DNA from: Candidatus Competibacteraceae bacterium
GTDB lineage: Bacteria; Pseudomonadota; Gammaproteobacteria; Competibacterales; Competibacteraceae
DNA length: 64,000 nucleotides
Reading direction: 5' to 3'
Assembly (NCBI GenBank): GCA_027492875.1
Contig: JAPUDV010000057.1
Span: 13,766-77,765, forward strand
Shown here one piece after another: positions 35,747-43,466 of this stretch. Within the stretch, counting starts at the first letter, position 1. Every line of letters starts with the position of its first letter. A program made the position numbers and the translations under genes. Under the pieces are notes generated by a model, which was not told the DNA's origin, made no database searches, and was given only the letters and a program-made list of their open reading frames with translations.

Positions 35747-38206
35747 CTAACAGAAACGTCGATACTGCCGGCCTAGCCAACGCACTGGCCGAGTAAGCCA
35801 CCAAGAATGAGAGGAATAAATTTCTTGCATTGCCCGCTCCAGATCCACAACCTGCTGCTGTAGCATACCAGAACGCCACCGCTGTTGCTCAATTTCCTGA
35901 CACTGCCCGGCAATATGTTGATTCAAATCAGCCAGTGCCCGCTCCTTGTCCGCTAACGCCCGCTCCTTGTCCGCTAACGCCCGCTCCTTGTCCGCTAATA
36001 AATCCGCTAGTGCCTTTTTCTTTGCCAAGAGACCATCTTGCCAAGCCTTGACATCCGCTTCAATCAATATTCTGTCACTAGGCCATTCAATTAGATTCTT
36101 GAGTATCTCTATCAATCGACTGCGTCCAAAATTATCGATTATCGAATCTGTTAATTCACAATAAATATACTCTATCTTAAATATCTCATCGAATACCAAA
36201 TAATTAAATACCCTAGTGAATACACAATTCTTAATGACCGACGTATACTGTTCCAAGTATGCATCACAAGCCATAGAACCAAAGAGAAACTCAGATTTTT
36301 CTACTGTATATCGTTTTCCATCTACAATATCAAGCAACAAGTCATTGACGGTTTTAGGTAGAGCATCCCATTCAATCAGGCGGGCACTTGGGTAACCACT
36401 CAATCGTTCGATAAAAGCGCCTAGCTTGGGTGCCACAATCGGCAATCCGGAATTCAACGCAGTACTTAAAGTATAGGAGTAAGTCTCTGGCCATTGCGCT
36501 GGAAAGTAGATAATATCTGCTTTTTCAGAAGCGATAAGTGCATGAAGATTGCAATCCAAATAAGGCCCACTGAACGTGAGCGGTAGGTCTAGTTCGCCAT
36601 CACCCAATACACCTATAGGTAGTTTTTCATAATAGGAAAAACCCAGTACCCTAAAAGAAAGCGGCAGATTTCTCTCTCTAGCATCTCTCGCGCACGACTC
36701 CAACTGTAATACTCCTTTCGCGAGAGACATCATTCCCAATACTAACACCTTAATTGTATGAAGCTCTGGGTGGGGAAGGTAAGTGAAGCTCGCCTCAGGA
36801 ATATACTTTCTAATGCGATTGATCGTATCCTGGGATGGACTGATTACCCGCTCCGCACCCACCAAGAGATTATGAAAATAGCTACGCCAAGCGATAATGT
36901 CGAGTTGCCATTGGGGAGGGCGTTCCTCCAGACATGTGTTACAACCACTCACGTCTGGTTCACCACAATAACGCCCATCAGGCAGTGTCAGGTTGAACTG
37001 TGGACAAATCGGGAAGTAATCATGTAGCGTATAATCGTAAGGCACTCGCAGTTTCTGTGGTAGCAAGGCTATTAAGGGATGGTGACCGATCAAATGATGA
37101 AAATGAACACGTATTATCGCCACTTGTTGGAGTAGTCTGACTAAATTTTCGAAAGTAACCGGTATCGCAAAATATAGTTTAAACTCTTCACCTCTTCTGG
37201 CCCATTCCAAAGTCACCTTATCCTCTGCATCCGGCCTCAGAATCAATATCTCAAATTGGGGTTCAAGCAAACGCACCAAATCCTGAACATGTTTTTCCGT
37301 GCCACCGCCAAGATGGTGGGTGACAAACAGCAAACAGGGTTTTCCAAACCGTATAAGCCGCGCCCAATCGACGCGCCTGCGTACCTGTCGTGCAGGATCA
37401 ATCGCTACATGGGACGCGATCAATTGATCGTAAAAAGGATAAAGAATCCGTAGCCGCTTCATGGCGTTTCGAGCTAAAAACTGATGCTCCGATCCAAAGG
37501 ATACCGCACCTTGGTGATAGACAAAGATATCGGCACAGAGCAGGTGTTTAAACCCAAGTTCGCTACCACGCAAACAAAAGTCATTTTCCTCGCCGTACCC
37601 GCGACCGAAACGCTGCACATCAAAGTAACCCACCTGCTCGATACAACGACGAGTGATATACATACAGAACCCAACCGCTGTAGGGATTTCCACATGACGT
37701 GCAGTATTTATCTCGGCAAATAATACATCCAATTCCGCTAGTTTATTTTCGGCGGGAAGAAACGAGTTGTTCTCGCAAAAACGCGGGTAGCTGCAAATAG
37801 TGGCATTGTTGGAAAACGGAGTCGCCGTGCCAATCATCGGATCGCTGCTCGCGTGGCGGCGCAAACGATCTAGCCAGTCGCCGTGTACCTCTGTATCACT
37901 GTTAAGCAGCACTACATCGCGGTCGGAATGCAACACAATGCCACGGTTGACAGCGTTGACGAAACCGGTATTGATCGGATTTTCCAACAGGGTGAAAGCG
38001 CCAGTTTCTGCCCGCTGCCACAGAAAAGCCGTTAGTTCCGGTTCCGGGCTGCAATCGTTAATGACTACAATCTCATAAGTGGTCTGCTGGGGAAACGCCA
38101 ATACGCTCTCCAGGCAGCGCCGGGTTTCATCTAACCCACGGTAAACCGGGATGATCACGTCGACCACGGGCGCACTGCCCGTAGCAGACTCAATATCGGT
38201 GGTCAC
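35747..38206 (-). CDS. GT2-GT4-coiled-coil fusion glycosyltransferase
   Basis: 819 residues from a GTG in a GTGA overlap with wzt. GT2 domain (about 12-265): DVIIPVYRGLDETRRCL, INDCSPEPE, VVLLNSDTEVHGDWL, GYGEENDFC. GT4-like domain (about 290-640): LLFVTHHLGGGTEKHV, then a Cys-rich insert (CGEPDVSGCNTC) and VISPSQDTI. A coiled coil (about 725-790) contains three exact heptads ADKERAL from a 21-bp tandem DNA repeat. The tail is SHSWWLTRPVRWLGR. It is the last gene of the FG-GAP-PpiC/TPR-GT41/wzm/wzt operon, so it probably helps to build or cap the exported glycan; the coil may set chain length, as in WbdD-type molecular rulers (inference). Confidence 0.88.
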   Translation of the reverse strand: MTTDIESATGSAPVVDVIIPVYRGLDETRRCLESVLAFPQQTTYEIVVINDCSPEPELTAFLWQRAETGAFTLLENPINTGFVNAVNRGIVLHSDRDVVLLNSDTEVHGDWLDRLRRHASSDPMIGTATPFSNNATICSYPRFCENNSFLPAENKLAELDVLFAEINTARHVEIPTAVGFCMYITRRCIEQVGYFDVQRFGRGYGEENDFCLRGSELGFKHLLCADIFVYHQGAVSFGSEHQFLARNAMKRLRILYPFYDQLIASHVAIDPARQVRRRVDWARLIRFGKPCLLFVTHHLGGGTEKHVQDLVRLLEPQFEILILRPDAEDKVTLEWARRGEEFKLYFAIPVTFENLVRLLQQVAIIRVHFHHLIGHHPLIALLPQKLRVPYDYTLHDYFPICPQFNLTLPDGRYCGEPDVSGCNTCLEERPPQWQLDIIAWRSYFHNLLVGAERVISPSQDTINRIRKYIPEASFTYLPHPELHTIKVLVLGMMSLAKGVLQLESCARDARERNLPLSFRVLGFSYYEKLPIGVLGDGELDLPLTFSGPYLDCNLHALIASEKADIIYFPAQWPETYSYTLSTALNSGLPIVAPKLGAFIERLSGYPSARLIEWDALPKTVNDLLLDIVDGKRYTVEKSEFLFGSMACDAYLEQYTSVIKNCVFTRVFNYLVFDEIFKIEYIYCELTDSIIDNFGRSRLIEILKNLIEWPSDRILIEADVKAWQDGLLAKKKALADLLADKERALADKERALADKERALADLNQHIAGQCQEIEQQRWRSGMLQQQVVDLERAMQEIYSSHSWWLTRPVRWLGRQYRRFC
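35937..35999. repeat. Three 21-bp tandem repeats within the coiled-coil region
   Basis: Three head-to-tail copies of a 21-bp unit beginning GCCCGCTCC (plus strand); the third differs at its last base. Each encodes one heptad of the coiled coil, so copy-number change alters coil length in frame. Confidence 0.9.
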
Positions 38207-39612
38207 GCAAACCGCTCCCGAACCGGTTCCGAGACATCATCGGGGGTAATGCACAATTCGATATCCAGCATCGGAATACCCATCAGCCCTTGATGAACGC
38301 TGCTGGTATGTGACTTAAAAATCAACATATCATTACACCAACAATGAATAATGTGCTCCTGCTGAGTACCGGAAGCCGCCGCGATATCCACAGCGTACTC
38401 TCCAACCGATAGCACCGGCATGTAGAAGGTAAAGCGCGCGATCAAGTGTTGACCAGCAACCATGCGCTGAGGATCGGCGGCATAAGTCAGATAGGTATTA
38501 TCTCCGAACAGATTTTGACCAAGCCGATCCTTAATAAAAAAACCGATAATCGGGCTGTCCAGATCGACCAGAACCCGCGCCTTTACAATTAGGGTAACCA
38601 GCTCACCACCAACGATCCAGTGCAGCGCATAGCCCTGCTCGTCTTCAAAATAAACGTCTTCGATCCGAATTGCCCTAGTGCCGTAACCCTCAACTTCGTG
38701 GCAAAACTCGAACAACTCCAGATCGTTGCGAAATCGGGTCTGGTTCAGAAACGCCAGCCGCTGGTCCACTCGCTCCACCCGAGCGCACGGATCACCCGCG
38801 ATGACAGGGGGTTGCCGTGATGGCATGACCGGGATGCCCATGTGCTGAGATTCGCGCAAGGTCGCCAGGTAGTGCTCGCAAACCTCCTTGGCCGGACCCG
38901 ACTCACGCATTTGACCGTGTTCCAGCCACAACACATGATCGCAGAGATTAACCACCGCTGCAGTATCGTGACTGACAAAAAACAGCGTGCCGTGCTCCTG
39001 AAACTTGCGGAGAAAGCGCATGCATTTCTGCACGAAAAACATGTCACCGACCGCCAACGCCTCGTCAATAACCAGGATATCGGCACGGACATGAGCGGCA
39101 ACGGCAAAGGCCAACCGTACCGCCATGCCGCTGGAATAGGTCTTAACCGGCTGATCGATAAATTCGCCAATATCGGCAAAAGCCAGAATCTCGGGCAGGT
39201 AGCGTTCGATTTCCGCGTCATTGAGGCCGAGAATCGCGGCGTTGAGATAAACATTCTCGCGACCGGTAAACTCTGGATTAAAACCGGTGCCCAGCTCCAG
39301 CAGCGCCGCCACCCGACCCCGCACTTCCAATACCCCCGTGGTCGGAGCCAGTGTACCGCAGAGCATTTTGAGCAAAGTCGATTTACCGGATCCGTTCCGA
39401 CCAATCACTCCGAACGTCTGACCGTGCTGAACCGTGAACGACACGTTCCGCAGGGCCCAGAATTCGCGGTAGTAGCAGCGTCGGCCACGCCATAACATCT
39501 GCTTCAAGCGATCCTGCGGCCGTTCGTAGATCTGATAGCATTTTCCCATCTCGCGCACTTCGATCACGGCTTGCTCGTCAGTCAATCGGTCGATGGCAGG
39601 TTCAGAGGACAT
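38203..39612 (-). CDS. wzt: ABC transporter ATPase for polysaccharide export, Wzt type
   Basis: 469 residues from ATG 39612, overlapping the wzm stop by 11 nt; longer readings run into wzm. Nucleotide-binding domain (about 20-260): Walker A GRNGSGKST, signature YSSGMAVRLAF, Walker B ILVIDEALAVGD, switch SHD. The C-terminal Wzt domain (about 300-455) is a beta-sandwich that in O9a/O8-type systems binds the modified non-reducing end of the glycan before export. With Wzm it moves undecaprenyl-linked polysaccharide across the inner membrane. A terminator-modification enzyme would be expected; the methyltransferase genes in this window are candidates (inference). Confidence 0.93.
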   Translation of the reverse strand: MSSEPAIDRLTDEQAVIEVREMGKCYQIYERPQDRLKQMLWRGRRCYYREFWALRNVSFTVQHGQTFGVIGRNGSGKSTLLKMLCGTLAPTTGVLEVRGRVAALLELGTGFNPEFTGRENVYLNAAILGLNDAEIERYLPEILAFADIGEFIDQPVKTYSSGMAVRLAFAVAAHVRADILVIDEALAVGDMFFVQKCMRFLRKFQEHGTLFFVSHDTAAVVNLCDHVLWLEHGQMRESGPAKEVCEHYLATLRESQHMGIPVMPSRQPPVIAGDPCARVERVDQRLAFLNQTRFRNDLELFEFCHEVEGYGTRAIRIEDVYFEDEQGYALHWIVGGELVTLIVKARVLVDLDSPIIGFFIKDRLGQNLFGDNTYLTYAADPQRMVAGQHLIARFTFYMPVLSVGEYAVDIAAASGTQQEHIIHCWCNDMLIFKSHTSSVHQGLMGIPMLDIELCITPDDVSEPVRERFA

Positions 39613-40519
39613 CGGCGAATCCCTTGCGCGTCCGAGCGAACCAATAGGCACCCAGCAGTGCCACCAACAATCCCATGCCCAGACACAATAGATAGTGTTC
39701 CCAAACCGGCGATTGGCCAAACAGAATAATTCCCCGAGTCTGCTCGATCACCAGCGCCAGTGGATTAAATTGGAACCAGTATCGGGCGGATGCCGGTAGG
39801 GCGCTGATCGGATAAAACACCGGACTCATAAACATCAGCAACTGCACCAACGGCACGATCAGCTGCTGGATATCACGGATGTACACCCCTAAAGCAGCCA
39901 AAAACCAGCTCAGCCCCAGCGCAAGCAACAACAGTGGCAGCATCATGACCGGCAATAGCAAAGCTGTCCAAGCCAAGCCATTACCCAAAACCTCTTGCAG
40001 CGATAGAATCACAAACAGTGTGACGGTTAGCGTCAATAGGGCGGAGGTAACCATCACCACTGGCAGCATCTCCAGTGGAAAAATAACATTTTTGACGTAA
40101 TTCTGGTGCGCCAAAATAAGGCCAGGGGCGCGACTGAGGCATTCCGCCAAAAAGTTGTAAAGGGCCATGCCGACGAACAGAATCAATGCCAATTCACTCA
40201 ACGAACTACTGCTATGATCACCCCAACGCATCTTAAAGATCACGCCGAAAAAGAAGGTAAACACCAGCAGTGACAATAGTGGCAGCAGTAGCGACCAGAA
40301 CAGTCCCAGATAGGAGCCCTGGTAACGCTCGGCAAAATCCCGCTTCAACAGTTTCAAAAACAATTGACGCTGCAACCAGGACTCATGGAGAACCCGGTAA
40401 AGTAGCCGATCCTGCCCAAGTCTAGGTTTTGAATTCGCCGGAGAAATCAAATTGAAAATCGACACGTCTTCAGCCAACTGCGAGTTAAGAACCACACGCC
40501 CGGAATCATGCGCTTCCAC
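39602..40519 (-). CDS. wzm: ABC-2 polysaccharide export permease, Wzm type
   Basis: 305 residues from a GTG that overlaps the end of the TPR-GT41 gene by 14 nt. A ~40-residue cytoplasmic N-terminus (KRDFAERYQGSYLGLFWSLL) leads into about six membrane helices typical of ABC-2 permeases, including FTFFFGVIF, LLVALLGAYWF and a conserved PVFYPISALP before the last helices. It forms the channel of the Wzm-Wzt transporter with the next gene. Translational coupling to an OGT-like gene upstream is unusual and notable. Confidence 0.92.
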   Translation of the reverse strand: MEAHDSGRVVLNSQLAEDVSIFNLISPANSKPRLGQDRLLYRVLHESWLQRQLFLKLLKRDFAERYQGSYLGLFWSLLLPLLSLLVFTFFFGVIFKMRWGDHSSSSLSELALILFVGMALYNFLAECLSRAPGLILAHQNYVKNVIFPLEMLPVVMVTSALLTLTVTLFVILSLQEVLGNGLAWTALLLPVMMLPLLLLALGLSWFLAALGVYIRDIQQLIVPLVQLLMFMSPVFYPISALPASARYWFQFNPLALVIEQTRGIILFGQSPVWEHYLLCLGMGLLVALLGAYWFARTRKGFADVL

Positions 40520-43457
40520 GATTCACGGCGGGCAACGCCGGTACATGCAGCGGAGCAGGCGACAGTCCTCGCACATGGCGGTCCCACATCAATTCATAGG
40601 CTCGTTCGAGATGCCGGACAAAGCGTTCGGTATCGAACAGCGGGGTTCGCAAGTGATTGTACGCCAGCTTGTCCCGCAGCAGCGTCAGATCCGCCGGTCG
40701 GGTCGCCAACCACACCGCCCGTTCCTCGTATTCTTCCAGTGAATGGGTGATCAGTTCCGGCATTTCCACCGCCTGCAACACGCTGGCGGCCACCCGCGCC
40801 TGGAAGGTCTCGCCCATGCAGGTCAGTACCGGTAATCCAGCCCACAGAGCATCGCTCGCCGTCGTGTGAGCACCATAAATACGCGTATCCAGGAATAGAT
40901 CAGCCAGCCGGTGGCGTTCGAGATGGCGATCTTTGGGCAAGCGCTTGGCAAACACCAGCCGCTCGCCAGTAACCCCGCAGGCAGCGGCGGTCGCCCGCAG
41001 ATTATCCTGGGCCTCTTGGTCCTCGGAGTACAGCCACAACACCGAGCCGGGCACGCGACGGAGGATGCACATCCAGACCGAGAACAGGACCGGATCGAGT
41101 TTCTGAATCTGGTTAAAACAGCAGAAAACGAAACTTTGTTCGGGCAAATCCTGGTCTACTCGCCGGATACCGGTCTCGGCGATCTCCTGCCAGCGGTCGT
41201 TGACTTGGTAGCATTCGGGCAGATAAACCGGATTTTCATTGAAATAGCACTGCGACTCTTCCGGCAGCACAATGGGATCGGCAATGATGTAGGGCATGAA
41301 GGGTGCACCCATGGTACCGGGATATCCCAGATAGCTGACTTGCACGGGAGCCGGTTGCAAGGCGAAGACTTCCGAGCGAGCGTAAGCCGTATAGCCCATC
41401 AAATCGATCAGAATATGAATGCCATCGACATGGATACGCCCCGCGATATCGGCATTGCTCGCACCTGCCAAGTCCACGAACCGATCTGCATCCGCCTTGA
41501 TACGCCGGTAATAATCACTCCCGTCATCGCCGCAGAGCGCGTAAATGCAAGTCTCAAAACGCTCCCGGTCGTGCAACCGGAACAGACCGCGCATCAGATG
41601 GGCGGTGGGATGGTTGCGAAAATCCGCCGATACGTAGCCGATCCTGAGTCGCTCGGCAGCCACCAGCGGATGGGAGAACGCCAGTTGCTGGCGCGCGGCC
41701 ATCATGCCCTCAGCCAGAAATTCGCCGCGGCTGCGGGCGATAGCTGCTGTCAGTTCGGGTGAAAGCGGCAAGAGTAATGACTTAAACGGTGGGATCGGGG
41801 TGGGTTGTCCCGCAGCGAGCATTTGCGTGATCAGATCCCGTGCCCGATCGACGGTCGCTTCATATTCCCGCCAGTCACCCCGATCCAAGCGCTTTAACTT
41901 AAAGGCCAGATATTCAGCACACGGCTCCGGATCGGACATCCGTGCATCCGGCGGCCTGCCATAAACCTCATGGCGTCCCCGAAAGGCCCGGAAAGCGTCC
42001 TTGTCCAGCTCGCGGGCCGTCGCAAAAGCTTGCCGCGCCTCTTCAAACCGCTCTAATCCCGCCAAGGCCCCCGCCTGATTGGCATAGATCTGCCAATCGC
42101 GCATGCCCCGCCCCAGTAATTCCCGCGCGGCCACCAGCGCTTCGGAAAAACGGTGCAAGCCGTTCAAGGCCGCGATCCGATTGATGGCGGCCTGGTTCTG
42201 ATGCGGTTCCAGCGCCAAGGCGCTCTCGACCGCAACCAAGGCCTCGGCGTAACGCTCGGCTGCCAGCAGAATGGCCGACTTGGCCGTCCAAAGCGAGGCA
42301 TTCGTCGGGTGCTCGGCGAGCGCCTGCTCGATCAAAGTCCGGCCAGCATCCCACTCGTTGCGACCGAACAGAATCTCTGTCTTAAGCGATACCGCCTCGG
42401 GCGGGTGAGGCGTGGTCGCCAGCACGGCATCCAGAGCAGATTCCGCCTCGGAAAAGCGCCGCAAACCCATCAGGGCTCTCGCCACGGCCAACTTCAGCAG
42501 CGGACGATCGGGGTATCGGGAGAGCGCCTTGTGCCCTTCCGCCAGCGCCTCCGCGAAGCGGCCCAAACCCAGCAGCGCCTGCGCCCTGATTTCCAGGGCA
42601 TCGGGATTGAAGGTATCGAAGGTCGATACGGTCAGCAAAGTCGCCAAGCAGGACTCGTAGTCCCGCAGTGCCAGCAAGGCAACGGCTTTATTGATCAAGC
42701 CCTTGATATGACGCGGCTTCAGCTGCAGCAAGCGATCCACGGCCGCCAGCGCTTCTCGAGGTTTGCGCAGACTCAACAATGCCGCAGTACGATTGAGCAG
42801 GGCAATGATCGCATCCGGCTGAATCCGCAAGGCGGCATCGGCCGCATGGATGGCTTCCTCGGGGCGATCCAGCGCAATCAACACCGAACTGCGGTTCATC
42901 AGCGCATTAGCATGATCGGGCGTAGAGACCAACAGCCGATCAAATACTTCCAACGCCGCCAGCGACTGCCCCATGCCATGCAGCGCCACTCCGCGATTCA
43001 ACTGTGCGGTGCTATTGGCTGGATCGTTCCGCAGAACCCGTTCCGTCAGCGGCAGGACTTCGGCGTAACGCTGCTGGCCAAGCAGCGCGCCCGCCTTACT
43101 GTTGAGTGCCTGAAAGTGATCCGGCGCGAGGGTCAGCGCGGCATCGGCCGCCTGGATAGCCTCCGCGTAGTGCCCCATCTGGCTTGCCGCCGCCGCCCCG
43201 ATCAGATACGGTTGCACTTGTCGTGAATTCAAGCTTAGAGCCTTGGCGACAGCCTGCCTGCATTCTGGAAAACGCCGCAGCCGCAGACAGCTCACCGCCA
43301 AACCGGACCATGCTCCAGCATCCTCGGGATTTTCCTGGCAGATCCGGGCGTAGAGTCCGTGCGCCTCTTCATGGCGGTGCTGGTCCAACAGCGCGCTCGC
43401 CTGATCGAGCGTAACCTGAATCTTGCTTTGTTTATCCATCATCACTCTTGATCGCAT
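40506..43457 (-). CDS. TPR-GT41 protein, OGT/SPINDLY-like glycosyltransferase
   Basis: 983 residues; ATG 43457, or the ATGATG pair at 43442. About fourteen TPR units span residues 10-520. The GT41 catalytic region (about 600-965) has LRIGYVSADFRNHPTAHLM (His of the OGT site), QVSYLGYPGTMG, FVFCCFNQIQKLDPVL (the UDP-binding Lys) and YGAHTTASDALWAGLPVLT. All landmark residues of the family are in place, so it should be active. Bacterial relatives glycosylate proteins in the cytoplasm; some have no known substrate. It starts 9 nt after the tripartite FG-GAP-PpiC gene and overlaps wzm, so it is in one operon with both. Protein glycosylation of the nearby secreted proteins is a testable inference. 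Confidence 0.9.
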   Translation of the reverse strand: MRSRVMMDKQSKIQVTLDQASALLDQHRHEEAHGLYARICQENPEDAGAWSGLAVSCLRLRRFPECRQAVAKALSLNSRQVQPYLIGAAAASQMGHYAEAIQAADAALTLAPDHFQALNSKAGALLGQQRYAEVLPLTERVLRNDPANSTAQLNRGVALHGMGQSLAALEVFDRLLVSTPDHANALMNRSSVLIALDRPEEAIHAADAALRIQPDAIIALLNRTAALLSLRKPREALAAVDRLLQLKPRHIKGLINKAVALLALRDYESCLATLLTVSTFDTFNPDALEIRAQALLGLGRFAEALAEGHKALSRYPDRPLLKLAVARALMGLRRFSEAESALDAVLATTPHPPEAVSLKTEILFGRNEWDAGRTLIEQALAEHPTNASLWTAKSAILLAAERYAEALVAVESALALEPHQNQAAINRIAALNGLHRFSEALVAARELLGRGMRDWQIYANQAGALAGLERFEEARQAFATARELDKDAFRAFRGRHEVYGRPPDARMSDPEPCAEYLAFKLKRLDRGDWREYEATVDRARDLITQMLAAGQPTPIPPFKSLLLPLSPELTAAIARSRGEFLAEGMMAARQQLAFSHPLVAAERLRIGYVSADFRNHPTAHLMRGLFRLHDRERFETCIYALCGDDGSDYYRRIKADADRFVDLAGASNADIAGRIHVDGIHILIDLMGYTAYARSEVFALQPAPVQVSYLGYPGTMGAPFMPYIIADPIVLPEESQCYFNENPVYLPECYQVNDRWQEIAETGIRRVDQDLPEQSFVFCCFNQIQKLDPVLFSVWMCILRRVPGSVLWLYSEDQEAQDNLRATAAACGVTGERLVFAKRLPKDRHLERHRLADLFLDTRIYGAHTTASDALWAGLPVLTCMGETFQARVAASVLQAVEMPELITHSLEEYEERAVWLATRPADLTLLRDKLAYNHLRTPLFDTERFVRHLERAYELMWDRHVRGLSPAPLHVPALPAVNRGSA

Positions 43458-43466
43458 CCCGAACGC

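Noticed and set aside
35937-35999. CRISPR-like array
   Set aside because: The 21-bp units are directly adjacent without spacers and encode coiled-coil heptads.
42153-43226. A 357-codon plus-strand open frame over the TPR region
   Set aside because: Antisense of repetitive TPR codons; the minus frame has clear TPR and GT41 motifs.
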